NCBI RefSeq assembly: GCF_013282805.1
Contig: NZ_CP054038.1
Span: forward strand, 930,001 to 994,000
Source of the DNA: Microbacterium hominis
GTDB lineage: Bacteria; Actinomycetota; Actinomycetes; Actinomycetales; Microbacteriaceae
DNA length: 64,000 nt
Direction: 5' to 3'
Below are positions 16,952 through 25,830 of this stretch, piece after piece. The stretch's first letter is position 1. Each line of letters opens with the position of its first letter. The notes under the pieces were generated by a model, which ran no database searches, was not told where the DNA came from, and saw only the letters and a program-made list of their open reading frames with translations. Made by a program: the position numbers and the translations under genes.

Positions 16952-17096
16952 GTGGATGCCGCGCCGGGCGGCCTCCGGCCGTGCCCGCGAGTGGATGCCA
17001 CGCCGGGCCGCGTCCGGCCGTGCCGGCGAGTGGATGCCACGCCGGGCCGCGTCCGGCCGCGCCGGCGAGTGGATGCCAACCCCGCGCGGCCTCCAG
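16952..17096. repeat. Four tandem 39-bp units
   Basis: GTGGATGCC recurs at 16952, 16991, 17030 and 17069, an exact 39-bp period (13 codons), the last unit diverging. The units contain near-palindromic GGCCGCGTCCGGCC words. It abuts the palindromic element at 16873-16946 and the end of the FAD oxidoreductase gene. Confidence 0.85.
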
Positions 17097-17108
17097 CGGC
17101 TCGTGGGC

Positions 17109-18497
17109 TCAGCGCCCGGCGACCCACCCGGCGACGTGCGCCGGCCACGCCGTGCGCGCCGACGAACGCGACGATTCCGCGCGGTCGGCCATGCGGTACG
17201 CGGTGTAGATCGCAGTGACGGCGGTCCACCGCAGCGGCTCCGGCTCCCACTTCTTCGCCCGGTGGCCGACCCATGGCAGGCGGGCGAGGTCGGTGTCGCG
17301 CCGCAGCACGAGGTCGGCCAGGGTGCGCCCGGCGAGGTTCGTGGCGGTCACGCCGGTGCCGACGTACCCTCCGGCCCAGCCGAGGCCGGTCGCGGCATCC
17401 AGCCCCACCGTCGCCGCCCAGTCGCGCGGCACACCCAGCACGCCCGCCCACGCGTGCGCGATCGGCACGTCGGAAGCCGCCGGAAAGAAGTCCCGCAGCA
17501 GATGCGCCAGCGAGGCGATCGTCTGCTCCTGCGTTGCGCCGTCGGTGTCGACGCGGGATCCGTAGCGGTACGGAACGCCCCGCCCCCCGAAGGCGATGCG
17601 ATCGTCGTCGGTGCGCTGGGCGTACATGTACACGTGGGCGTGGTCGCCGAGGGTCTCGCGACCGCTCCAGCCCACGGCATACCAGAAGGAGGCGGGCAGG
17701 GGCTCGGTGACGATCATCGACGAGTTCATCGGCAGCCACGTGCGGTGCTCGCCGGCGAGGTCGGGGGTGAAGCCCTCGGTGGCACGGATCACGTGGGCGG
17801 CGTTGACATCGCCGTGCTCGGTGATCGCCCGTCCGGGCACGATCCGCGTGACACGGGTTCCCTCGTAGATCGGCACGCCCAGCCGCTCCACCGCCTCCGC
17901 GAGCCCGCGCACGAGCTTGACCGGGTGCACACGGGCGCAGTGGGGGTGCCACGTGCCGCCGACGACGCCGTCGACCGCGATCCTGGATGCCGCCTCCGCG
18001 GCATCCAGCACCTCGAGGTCGAGATCGGGCCATGCCTGCTCCGCGGCGACGTGCGCGCGCAGGCGCGCGAGCTGCGCTGGAGTGCGGGCGATCTCGAACT
18101 CGCCGCCCTTGACGATGTCGGCGTCGATCCCCTCACGGTCGGCGACCGCGATCACCTCGTCGACGGCGCCATTGAGCGCACGCTGCAGCCGCGCCCCGCC
18201 GTCGCGCCCGTACCGCGCGCGCCCGCCCGTAACGGAGTTCGTGAGCCACCCGCCGTTGCGGCCCGACGCCCCGAAGCCCGCGAAGCGCTGCTCGAGCACG
18301 GCGACGCGCAGATCGGGCTGCAGCGTCTTCAAGTAGTAGGCGGTCCACAGGCCGGTGTAGCCGGCCCCGACGATGGCCACATCGACATCGATCCACCCGG
18401 GCAGTGCGGCGCGCGGCGTCGGCAGGCCGCCGATGTCGCGCCACCACCACGACACGTCGCCGTTGACAGGGGATCCGAGGGTCGCGCGAGTGCTCAC
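17109..18497 (-). CDS. FAD-dependent DAO-family oxidoreductase (PuuB-like)
   Basis: A 462-residue D-amino-acid-oxidase-fold flavoprotein. The dinucleotide-binding motif VDVAIVGAGYTGLWTAYYL lies near residues 35-53, with the E of VAVLEQRFAGFGASGRNGGW binding the ribose, and a C-terminal GYVGTGVTATNLAGRTLADLVL segment. The pattern resembles gamma-glutamylputrescine oxidase and other amine/amino-acid oxidases. It lies beside pucR, gabT and an amine permease, so a role in polyamine or amino-acid oxidation is likely, but no gamma-glutamylputrescine synthetase is in view. The GTG at 18497 is chosen; an upstream frame to 18551 lacks homology. The 52-bp repeat array occupies its upstream region. Confidence 0.82.
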   Translation of the reverse strand: MSTRATLGSPVNGDVSWWWRDIGGLPTPRAALPGWIDVDVAIVGAGYTGLWTAYYLKTLQPDLRVAVLEQRFAGFGASGRNGGWLTNSVTGGRARYGRDGGARLQRALNGAVDEVIAVADREGIDADIVKGGEFEIARTPAQLARLRAHVAAEQAWPDLDLEVLDAAEAASRIAVDGVVGGTWHPHCARVHPVKLVRGLAEAVERLGVPIYEGTRVTRIVPGRAITEHGDVNAAHVIRATEGFTPDLAGEHRTWLPMNSSMIVTEPLPASFWYAVGWSGRETLGDHAHVYMYAQRTDDDRIAFGGRGVPYRYGSRVDTDGATQEQTIASLAHLLRDFFPAASDVPIAHAWAGVLGVPRDWAATVGLDAATGLGWAGGYVGTGVTATNLAGRTLADLVLRRDTDLARLPWVGHRAKKWEPEPLRWTAVTAIYTAYRMADRAESSRSSARTAWPAHVAGWVAGR

Positions 18498-18581
18498 CGT
18501 GCCATCATGCCGCCGCCCCACCCGAGCGGCGAGCGACGGCGGCGGATCCACACGTTTCGTCTCGAATCCACATGCTTTCCG

Positions 18582-18905
18582 CCCGCGGGGTGTGGAGTCG
18601 CGCTCGGATGTGTGGACTCATGCGCGAGGGCCGCGCGCGGGGTGTGGAGTCGCGCTCGGATGTGTGGACTCATGCGCGAGGGCCGCCCGCGGGGCGTGGA
18701 GTCGCGCTCGGATGTGTGGACTCATGCGCGAGGGCCGCGCGCGGGGTGTGGAGTCGCGCTCGGATGTGTGGACTCATGCGCGAGGGCCGCGCGCGGGGTG
18801 TGGAGTCGCGCTCGGATGTGTGGACTCATGCGCGAGGGCCGCGCGCGGGGTGTGGAGTCGCGCTCGGATGTGTGGACTCATGCGCGAGGGCCGCCCGCGG
18901 GGTGT
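18582..18905. repeat. Six exact 52-bp tandem repeats
   Basis: CGCTCGGATGTGTGGACTCA recurs at 18601, 18653, 18705, 18757, 18809 and 18861, a constant 52-bp period with only one or two base changes per unit. Each unit carries GTGTGGAGTC and GTGTGGACTC, and two inverted relatives (GGATCCACAC, GAATCCACAT) stand just left of the array. It fills the 410-bp gap between the ends of pucR and the FAD oxidoreductase gene. Because 52 is not a multiple of 3, open frames crossing it cycle through three peptides and are not genes. Confidence 0.95.
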
Positions 18906-18907
18906 GC

Positions 18908-20431
18908 TCAGTCGCCGACGGCCTGCAGGGCCGCCCACAGCTCGGCCCGCACGGCGAACGACGCGAGGTCGAGACCGAGGAGGCGCTCGGCCAGTGCGAG
19001 CCTCGTGCGCACGGTGTGCCGGTGCACGCCCAGCGCCTGGGCCGCCGCCTCGTGCGAGCAGTCGGCGTCGAACCACGCCGCGAGCGTCGTGCGCAGCTGC
19101 GTGCCCTGTGCGGCGTCGTGCGCGCTCAGCGGCGCGAGCTCGGCCTCGGCGAGCGCGCGCGCCTGGCTCGACAGCGCCGACAGCACTCCGGCGCGCCCGA
19201 TCTCCGCGAAGTCGGTCACGGGGCCGGCGCCGCGGTCGCGCGCGACGCGGGCCTGATCGGCCGCCGCCGCGAACGCGTCGTAGCCGGTCGGATCCGACAC
19301 CCCGATGCGCGCGCCGAAGCGCTCGGCCGCCTCGTCGATCACGCCGCGGTCGCCGGCGGCGGTCACGATGACGAAGCCGTCGTCGCCGCGGCCGAAGAAC
19401 AGCGCGCCGCGACGCTCGTCGGCGCGCAGCTCGAGCATCTCGGCGAGCCCGTCGATGCGGGCCGCCGCCCCGTCGGTCATCGCCACCACGACCGGCGCGG
19501 TGGGCAGAGGCCCCCACATCTCGCGGGCGATGCGGCGCGCAAGGCCCGGATCCCCGCCCAGCAGCGCCTGCACGAGACCCGCACGGAGCGCGCCGCGGGC
19601 CCGCGAGAGTCCCTGCTGCTGCTCGAGCGCGAGCCCGGCCATCGCGATCACCGCCGTCACGACGCTGCGGCCCTCCTGGTCGAGCTCCTCGGCGGCGATC
19701 GCGATCACACCGCGCAGGTGGCCGCCGCGACCGAGCGTCTGCAGCGTGAAGGGGGTCGGACCGATGTGCAGAGACGACCCGGCCCGTGCACCGCGCCGGA
19801 GGACGGCATCCACTTCGGCGCCCAGTTCGGCGGCGGTCTCCTCGTCGAGCCCGGGGGTGGGATGCTGCCGCACGAGCTCGCCGGCGGCGTCGAACATTCC
19901 GACCCAGGCGTCCAGCTGCCGCGCGAGCTCGGCGAGGGTGGCCCCGAGCCCGTCGGGACGGAGGGCGGCGAGCGCGATGGCGCGCTGAGCCGCCAGTGCC
20001 CAGCTGCGCCGGGCGTAGGCCTGCGCGGCGATCGCCTCGGCGTTGGCGCGGGCCACCGCGATGAACGGGGTGCGGTAGGGCACCTCGAACAGCGGCATCC
20101 CCTCGTCGCGGCACGCCTCGATGAGCGCGTGGGGGATGCCGACCCGCACCACCTCGGTGCCGAAGCCGAGACCGACCACGCCGCGCCCCGACAGGCGCGA
20201 GACGTACTCGCGGTAGGTCGCCGGTGCCGTGTCGTCGCCGAACTGGGTCCCGGTCGTCAGCAGCACCAAGCCTTCTGAGAGGAAGGGCGTGGGATCGGCG
20301 AGGTCTGTGGAGTGCACCCACCGCACCCACTGGTCGAGCGCGTCGGGGGCCGCATCGCCCTCCAGGCGAAGCCCCAGTCCGCCGCGGGCGAGCAGCGCAC
20401 GCAGGGTCGGAGCATCGGCGTCGACGACCAT
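18908..20431 (-). CDS. PucR-family transcriptional regulator
   Basis: A 507-residue regulator with the PucR layout: N-terminal PucR-like sensor (about 1-130), a central degenerate GGDEF-like region (about 280-400) and a C-terminal helix-turn-helix (about 435-500: TTLAAWFDADCSHEAAAQALGVHRHTVRTRL). PucR proteins regulate purine, GABA or polyamine catabolism and often activate a divergent operon. Here that is gabT and the following amine genes. The start at 20431 is set by an AGGGGG ribosome site seven bases before the ATG. Two dyads spaced 21 bp apart lie between it and gabT and are the likely operators. Confidence 0.87.
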   Translation of the reverse strand: MVVDADAPTLRALLARGGLGLRLEGDAAPDALDQWVRWVHSTDLADPTPFLSEGLVLLTTGTQFGDDTAPATYREYVSRLSGRGVVGLGFGTEVVRVGIPHALIEACRDEGMPLFEVPYRTPFIAVARANAEAIAAQAYARRSWALAAQRAIALAALRPDGLGATLAELARQLDAWVGMFDAAGELVRQHPTPGLDEETAAELGAEVDAVLRRGARAGSSLHIGPTPFTLQTLGRGGHLRGVIAIAAEELDQEGRSVVTAVIAMAGLALEQQQGLSRARGALRAGLVQALLGGDPGLARRIAREMWGPLPTAPVVVAMTDGAAARIDGLAEMLELRADERRGALFFGRGDDGFVIVTAAGDRGVIDEAAERFGARIGVSDPTGYDAFAAAADQARVARDRGAGPVTDFAEIGRAGVLSALSSQARALAEAELAPLSAHDAAQGTQLRTTLAAWFDADCSHEAAAQALGVHRHTVRTRLALAERLLGLDLASFAVRAELWAALQAVGD

Positions 20432-20460
20432 GCACAACCCCCCTGCGCGGGCGCCCGGAT

Positions 20461-20496
20461 GTACAACGTGTACAGGCGCCTCTACAGAATGTACTC
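20461..20496. promoter_or_regulatory. Two 15-bp dyads 21 bp apart between pucR and gabT
   Basis: TGTACAACGTGTACA (20461-20475) is a perfect 6-3-6 inverted repeat; TCTACAGAATGTACT (20482-20496) is a second, imperfect one. Their centres are 21 bp apart, two helical turns, so two dimers would bind one face of the DNA. They lie about 45-80 bp before gabT and 30-65 bp before pucR. The likely ligand is the PucR-family protein; inferred. Confidence 0.6.
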
Positions 20497-20528
20497 GTCG
20501 GACGGTGCTTCCGGGCAGGTCGTCTGCC

Positions 20529-20534
20529 TACGAT
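20529..20534 (+). promoter_or_regulatory. -10 box of a probably leaderless gabT transcript
   Basis: TACGAT ends seven bases before the ATG at 20542, which places the transcription start at or next to the start codon. No ribosome site lies between. The -35 region is weak, consistent with activator dependence on the adjacent dyads. Confidence 0.45.
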
Positions 20535-20541
20535 CCCGAAC

Positions 20542-21903
20542 ATGACCGCAGCCGACACCCTCACGACCACGCCCCTGGGCGGACCCGGCCTGCCGCAGGA
20601 GCGGCGCCTCGTCACCAGCATCCCCGGCCCGCGCTCGCAGGAGCTGCTGGCGCGCAAGGCCGACGCCGTCGCCGCGGGCGTCGGACACACCGCGCCGGTC
20701 GAGGCTGTCGCCGCCGGCGGCGGCGTGATCGTCGATGCCGACGGCAACTCGCTCATCGACCTCGGCTCGGGCATCGCGGTCACCACGGTCGGCAACGCGC
20801 ACCCCAAGGTCGTCGCGGCCGTGCAGGAGCAGGTGGCGCAGTTCACCCACACCTGCTTCATGATCGCGCCGTACGACTCGTACGTCTCGGTCGCCGAGGC
20901 GCTCAACCGCATCACGCCCGGCGACCACGCCAAGAAGAGCGCCCTGTTCAACTCGGGCGCCGAGGCGGTCGAGAACGCGATCAAGATCGCCCGCAAGTAC
21001 ACGAAGAAGCAGGCGGTCGTCGCGTTCGACCACGGCTACCACGGCCGCACCAACCTCACGATGGCGCTCACCGCCAAGGCGATGCCCTACAAGAGCGGCT
21101 TCGGCCCCTTCGCGAGTGAGGTCTACCGCGCGCCCCTGTCGTACCCGTACCGCGACGGCCTGACCGGCCCGGAGGCGGCCAAGAAGGCGATCTCGGTCAT
21201 CGAGAAGCAGGTCGGCGCCGACAACCTCGCCGCCGTCATCATCGAGCCCATCCAGGGCGAGGGCGGCTTCATCGTCCCGGCCGAGGGCTTCCTCCCCGCG
21301 ATCGTCGAGTGGTGCCGCGCCAACGGCGTCGTCTTCATCGCCGATGAGATCCAGACCGGCTTCGCCCGCACCGGCGAGATGTTCGCCAGCGACGTGTTCG
21401 GCATCGTGCCCGACCTCATCACCACCGCGAAGGGCATCGCCGGCGGCCTGCCGCTGGCCGCCGTCACCGGTCGCGCCGAGATCATGGACGCCTCCCACGC
21501 CGGCGGCCTGGGCGGCACCTACGGCGGCAACCCGATCGCGTGCGCCGCAGCCCTCGCCACGATCGACCTGTTCGAGAACGATGGCATGCTCGAGCGCGCT
21601 CGCGAGGTCGAGACGATCCTGAAGGGGCGCCTCACCGCGCTCCAGGCGGCCGACCCGCGCGTCGGCGACGTGCGCGGCCACGGCGCGATGATCGCGGCCG
21701 AGTTCGTCGACCCCGTGACCGGGGAGCCGGATGCCGCGCTCGCCGCCGCGGTGGCCAAGGCCTGCATCGCCGAGGGTGTCATCGTGCTCACCTGCGGAAC
21801 GTACGGCAACGTCTTCCGCTTCCTCCCGCCGCTGTCGATCACCGACGACCTGCTCCACGAGGGGCTCGACGTCGTCGCCGCCGCGCTGGCCGCGGCATCC
21901 TGA
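20542..21903 (+). CDS. gabT: 4-aminobutyrate aminotransferase
   Basis: A 453-residue class III PLP aminotransferase (GABA + 2-oxoglutarate to succinate semialdehyde + glutamate). It shows SGAEAVENAIKIARKYTKK (cofactor phosphate binding), FDHGYHGRTNLTMALT, IADEIQTGFARTGEMFA (the D/Q pair contacting PLP) and the Schiff-base K297 in LITTAKGIAGGLPLAAVTGR. The length is standard for GabT. It heads the + strand amine operon gabT-amine oxidase-usp-permease-gabD, divergent from pucR. It has no Shine-Dalgarno, and a -10 box lies immediately upstream. Ornithine or other omega-amino acids could be side substrates, but the GABA context is strong. Confidence 0.94.
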   Translation: MTAADTLTTTPLGGPGLPQERRLVTSIPGPRSQELLARKADAVAAGVGHTAPVEAVAAGGGVIVDADGNSLIDLGSGIAVTTVGNAHPKVVAAVQEQVAQFTHTCFMIAPYDSYVSVAEALNRITPGDHAKKSALFNSGAEAVENAIKIARKYTKKQAVVAFDHGYHGRTNLTMALTAKAMPYKSGFGPFASEVYRAPLSYPYRDGLTGPEAAKKAISVIEKQVGADNLAAVIIEPIQGEGGFIVPAEGFLPAIVEWCRANGVVFIADEIQTGFARTGEMFASDVFGIVPDLITTAKGIAGGLPLAAVTGRAEIMDASHAGGLGGTYGGNPIACAAALATIDLFENDGMLERAREVETILKGRLTALQAADPRVGDVRGHGAMIAAEFVDPVTGEPDAALAAAVAKACIAEGVIVLTCGTYGNVFRFLPPLSITDDLLHEGLDVVAAALAAAS

Positions 21904-21992
21904 TCCGCCGGGACATCACCAACGAAGAGCCGGGCAGGGATGCCGCGGCCGAACGCACCAGGCGCGGCGACGCGCCAGACGAAGGAGTCCTC

Positions 21993-23354
21993 ATGACCGA
22001 GATCACCCGTGATGTCGTCATCGTCGGAGCCGGCGCCGCCGGTCTGACCGCGGCGAACGAACTCAAGAAGGCGGGCCTGTCGGTCGTCGTGCTCGAAGCG
22101 CGCGACCGCGTGGGCGGGCGTCTGTGGACCGACACGGTCGACGGCGCGATGCTCGAGATCGGCGGCCAGTGGGTCTCGCCCGACCAGGACGCGCTCAAGG
22201 AGACGCTCGCAGACCTGGGCCTGGAGACCTACAGCCGCTACCGCGAGGGCGAGTCGGTCTACATCGGCAAGGACGGCGCGCTCACCCGCTTCACGGGTGA
22301 GATCTTCCCGGTCGCCCCCGAGACCGAGAAGGAGATCGTGCGTCTCATCGAGGTGCTCGACGGCCTGGTCGCCCAGGTCGATCCCGACAGGCCGTGGGAG
22401 CACCCCGACGCGGAGGAGCTCGACCGCATCTCGTTCGAGGCGTGGCTCGAGGAGCAGACCGACGACCAGGAGGCGCGCGACAACATCGCCCTCTTCATCG
22501 CCGGCGCGATGCTCACCAAGCCCGCGTACGCCTTCTCGGCGCTGCAGGCCCTCCTCATGGCCGCCAGCGCCGGCAGCTTCAGCCACCTGGTCGACGCGGA
22601 CTTCATCCTCGACGAGCGTGTGGTGGGCGGCCTGCAGCAGGTTCCGCTGCTGCTGGCCGAGCGCCTCGGCGACGACGTCATGCTCGACCAGCCCGTCAAC
22701 GAGGTGCACTGGTCCGAGGACGGCGTGCGCATCGTCACCGACAAGGGCCTCCAGGTGCGCGCCCGCTTCGCGATCCTCGCCCACGCCCCGGTGCTCTACC
22801 CGTGGATCGAGTTCCAGCCGGCCCTGCCGCGCCTGAAGCAGCAGATGCACCAGCACATCTCGATGGGCTTCGTCATCAAGGTGCACGCCGTCTACGACCG
22901 CCCGTTCTGGCGCGAACAGGGCCTGTCGGGCACCGCTTTCAGCCCGTACGAGATCTCGCACGAGGCCTACGACAACACCAACTACGGCGACGAGCGCGGC
23001 ACCCTCGTGGGCTTCGTGTCCGACCGCAACGCCGATGACCTGTTCCGCGTGTCGCCCGAGGAGCGCAAGGAGCGCATCCTCGAGTCGCTGTCGCACTACT
23101 ACGGCCCCGAGGCCAAGACGCCGCTCGTGTACTTCGAGAGCGACTGGGGCGCCGAGGAGTGGACCCGCGGCGCGTACGCCGCGAGCTTCGACCTGGGCGG
23201 CCTCGCCCGCTACGGCGCCGACCTGCGCACGCCCGTGGGCCCCATCCACTTCGCCTGCTCCGACATGGCCGGCGCCGGCTACCAGCACGTCGACGGCGCG
23301 GTCCGCATGGGCCGCCTGGTGGCATCCAACATCGTCGCAGGAGCCCGCGCGTGA
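21993..23354 (+). CDS. Flavin monoamine oxidase, putrescine-oxidase-like
   Basis: A 453-residue flavin amine oxidase. The N-terminal Rossmann motif VVIVGAGAAGLTAANELKKAG and EARDRVGGRLWT bind FAD. The C-terminal FAD-contacting region SFDLGGLARYG...IHFACSDMAGAGYQHVDGAVRMG is intact. It resembles actinobacterial putrescine oxidase (putrescine + O2 to 4-aminobutanal, ammonia and H2O2). Its position between gabT and an amine permease and near gabD fits putrescine to GABA to succinate. The GAAGGAG ribosome site decides the ATG at 21993. It overlaps the usp start by four bases. Other primary amines (tyramine, histamine) remain possible. Confidence 0.87.
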   Translation: MTEITRDVVIVGAGAAGLTAANELKKAGLSVVVLEARDRVGGRLWTDTVDGAMLEIGGQWVSPDQDALKETLADLGLETYSRYREGESVYIGKDGALTRFTGEIFPVAPETEKEIVRLIEVLDGLVAQVDPDRPWEHPDAEELDRISFEAWLEEQTDDQEARDNIALFIAGAMLTKPAYAFSALQALLMAASAGSFSHLVDADFILDERVVGGLQQVPLLLAERLGDDVMLDQPVNEVHWSEDGVRIVTDKGLQVRARFAILAHAPVLYPWIEFQPALPRLKQQMHQHISMGFVIKVHAVYDRPFWREQGLSGTAFSPYEISHEAYDNTNYGDERGTLVGFVSDRNADDLFRVSPEERKERILESLSHYYGPEAKTPLVYFESDWGAEEWTRGAYAASFDLGGLARYGADLRTPVGPIHFACSDMAGAGYQHVDGAVRMGRLVASNIVAGARA

Positions 23355-24238
23355 CCGCCGGGATCGTCGTCGGCTACACCGCCACCGACGCGGGCGCCGA
23401 CGCGGTCACCCTCGCATCGCGGCTGGCCGCCAACATCGGCTCGACGCTCGACATCGTGGTCGTCCTCCCGAACGACCAGCGCAGCGTGATCACCCCGCCG
23501 GACGCCGGCTACGAGCGCTACCTTCGCGCCCAGGCCGAGGAATGGCTCCAGGAGGCGACCGCCAAGGTTCCGGATGCCGTCGCACGGCGCACCCACGTGC
23601 GGTACGCCGACTCCTTCGCCGAGGGTCTCGTGACTCTCGCGGACGAGCTGGTCGCCACGCACATCGTGGTCGGAGCGGCGAACGGTGGCCTGCGCGGCCG
23701 CCACCGCCTGGGCACGGTGGCCACCGAGCTGCTGCACTCCTCGGACGTGCCGGTCGTGCTCGCACCGGAGGGTTCGCGCCGTGTCGACCCGACCACGGGC
23801 ATCACCCGCGTGACCGCGGCGGTGGGCACCCGGCCGGGCGCGGACGCGCTCCTCGAAGAGGCGACCGGCCTGGCCGTGGCGCTGGGCGCGGAACTGCGCC
23901 TCGTGTCGCTCGTCTCGGTCGATCTGCCCGTCTCCGTCGACACCGGTGTGATCCGCGTCGCGGGGGCGGCCCACGCCGACGACGTGCTCGCCAAGGCCGT
24001 CGCCGGCCTCCCCGACGGCATCGATGCGGAGGTCGTGGTCGCCCGCGGCACGAGCATCGAGGATGCCGTCTCGCACCTGAGCTGGGAGCCCGGCGAGATC
24101 GCCGTGGTCGGTTCGAGCCGGCTCGCCCAGCCCCGGCGCCTGTTCCTCGGCTCGACTGCGGCGAAGATGCTGCACGAGCTTCCCGTTCCGATGGTCGTCG
24201 TGCCCCGCACGCGCGCCCAGGAAGGAGGGTCGCGATGA
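23351..24238 (+). CDS. Tandem universal stress protein
   Basis: A 295-residue cytoplasmic protein with two UspA domains (about 1-145 and 150-295). The first has the nucleotide-binding pattern VVGAANGGLRGRHRLGTVATELLHSSDVPVVLAP; the second, VVGSSRLAQPRRLFLGSTAAKMLHELPVPMVVVP, matches G-2x-G-9x-G(S/T) only loosely. The start GTG overlaps the oxidase stop and its stop overlaps the permease start (ATGA), so it is translated as part of the amine operon. Such fixed placement between an amine oxidase and its permease suggests a role in regulating or protecting that pathway (for example against H2O2), but that is inference; the family function is generally unclear. Confidence 0.87.
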   Translation: MTAGIVVGYTATDAGADAVTLASRLAANIGSTLDIVVVLPNDQRSVITPPDAGYERYLRAQAEEWLQEATAKVPDAVARRTHVRYADSFAEGLVTLADELVATHIVVGAANGGLRGRHRLGTVATELLHSSDVPVVLAPEGSRRVDPTTGITRVTAAVGTRPGADALLEEATGLAVALGAELRLVSLVSVDLPVSVDTGVIRVAGAAHADDVLAKAVAGLPDGIDAEVVVARGTSIEDAVSHLSWEPGEIAVVGSSRLAQPRRLFLGSTAAKMLHELPVPMVVVPRTRAQEGGSR

Positions 24239-25788
24239 CCGCTGCCCCTGACACCCGGACGCCCGCCACCGCGGTGACCGGCACGATCTCGAAGAAGGGC
24301 CTGAACCCGGGCGCCGTCGGCATGATCGGCGCCGTCGTGATCGGCATCTCCACGATCGCCCCGGCCTACACGCTCACCGCCTCGCTCGGCCCGACCGTGT
24401 CCGAGGTCGGCTTCCAGGTGCCGGCGATCATCCTCGCCGGCTTCATCCCGATGCTGCTGGTGGCCTTCGGCTACCGGGAGCTCAACCGCGCGATCCCCGA
24501 CTCGGGTACCTCGTTCACGTGGGCGACGCGCGCCTTCGGCCCCTGGATCGGCTGGATGGCCGGCTGGGGCCTGGTCGCGGCGACGGTGCTGGTGCTCTCG
24601 AACCTGGCCGGCATCGCCGTCGAGTTCCTGTTCCTGCTCATCGACCAGCTGGCCGGCAGCCCGGGCACGATCGCCGAACTGGCGTTCAACCCGTTCATCA
24701 ACGTGGCCGTCTGCCTGCTGTTCATGCTCGGCGCCACGTGGGTGTCGTACCGCGACCTGCAGACCACCCAGAAGCTGCAGTACTTCCTCGTCGGCTTCCA
24801 GGTCGTCGTGCTGGTGATCTTCTCGATCGCCGCGCTCGTGCACGTCTCCAACGGCACCGCGTTCGACGCGAGCGCCGTCGACCTCTCGTGGTTCAACCCG
24901 CTCGCGGTCGGCTCCGTCGGCGCCGTCGTCGCCGGCCTGTCGCTGTCGATCTTCATCTTCTGGGGCTGGGACGTCGTCCTCACCATGAACGAGGAGACGA
25001 AGAACCCCGAGAAGACGCCCGGCCGCGCGGCGACGGTCACCGTCCTCATCGTGGTGGCGCTCTACCTTCTCATCTCGATCTCGCTGCTGGCCTTCGCCGG
25101 CGTCGGGGAGGGCGAGCTGGGCCTGGGCAACCCCGACATCCAGGCGAACGTCTTCTTCTACCTGTCCGGCCCCATCCTCGGCCCGCTGGCCTTCCTCGTC
25201 TCGCTCGCGGTGCTCACCAGCTCCGCCTCGTCGCTGCAGTCCACCGCGGTCGGCCCGGCCCGCACGCTGCTCGCGATGGGCCACTACGGCGCCCTGCCGC
25301 AGCGCTTCGCCCGCGTCAGCCCCCGCTTCTTCACCCCGGGCTACGCCACCGTGGTCTCGGCGGTCGTGGCATCCGTGTTCTACGCGGTCATGCGCTTCGC
25401 CAGCGAGAACGTGCTGTGGGACACCATCACCGCACTCGGCATGATGATCTGCTTCTACTACGGACTCACCGCGTTCGCGTGCGTGTGGTACTTCCGCAAG
25501 CAGTGGTTCGACTCGGCGCGCTCGTTCCTGTTCACGTTCCTCTTCCCGCTCGTCGGGGGCGCGATCCTCGCGGTGCTGTTCGTGATCACCCTCGTCGACA
25601 GCATGGACCCCGACTACGGCAGCGGCTCGAACATCGGGGGAGTGGGCCTGGTGTTCCTCCTCGGCGTCGCGGTGATCCTCGTGGGCGTCGTGATCATGAT
25701 CTGGCAGTCGATCAAGCGTCCGGCATTCTTCCGCGGCGAGACACTCGGTCTCGAAGCACCCCCGAGTCTTCGCCGCGCACGGCGCTGA
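24235..25788 (+). CDS. APC-family amine/amino-acid permease
   Basis: A 517-residue membrane permease of the APC superfamily with about 12 hydrophobic segments. The first helix carries GMIGAVVIGISTIAPAYTLTASLG, an APC substrate-binding pattern, and the protein ends in a short cytoplasmic tail. It lies inside the gabT-oxidase-usp-gabD operon, overlapping usp, so putrescine, another polyamine or GABA is the likely substrate (PuuP-like role). The exact ligand cannot be deduced. The GGAGG ribosome site fits the ATG at 24235. Confidence 0.88.
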   Translation: MTAAPDTRTPATAVTGTISKKGLNPGAVGMIGAVVIGISTIAPAYTLTASLGPTVSEVGFQVPAIILAGFIPMLLVAFGYRELNRAIPDSGTSFTWATRAFGPWIGWMAGWGLVAATVLVLSNLAGIAVEFLFLLIDQLAGSPGTIAELAFNPFINVAVCLLFMLGATWVSYRDLQTTQKLQYFLVGFQVVVLVIFSIAALVHVSNGTAFDASAVDLSWFNPLAVGSVGAVVAGLSLSIFIFWGWDVVLTMNEETKNPEKTPGRAATVTVLIVVALYLLISISLLAFAGVGEGELGLGNPDIQANVFFYLSGPILGPLAFLVSLAVLTSSASSLQSTAVGPARTLLAMGHYGALPQRFARVSPRFFTPGYATVVSAVVASVFYAVMRFASENVLWDTITALGMMICFYYGLTAFACVWYFRKQWFDSARSFLFTFLFPLVGGAILAVLFVITLVDSMDPDYGSGSNIGGVGLVFLLGVAVILVGVVIMIWQSIKRPAFFRGETLGLEAPPSLRRARR

Positions 25789-25830
25789 CCGGCAGACTTG
25801 ACCCACCCACCCGATCGGAGAGAGAACGCA

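Noticed and set aside
18582..18905. CRISPR array
   Set aside because: Units are directly adjacent with no variable spacers, and no cas gene is nearby.
18572..20278. Plus-strand 568-codon frame through the 52-bp repeats and pucR
   Set aside because: Antisense to a clear PucR-family gene; the N-terminal part is just repeat translation.
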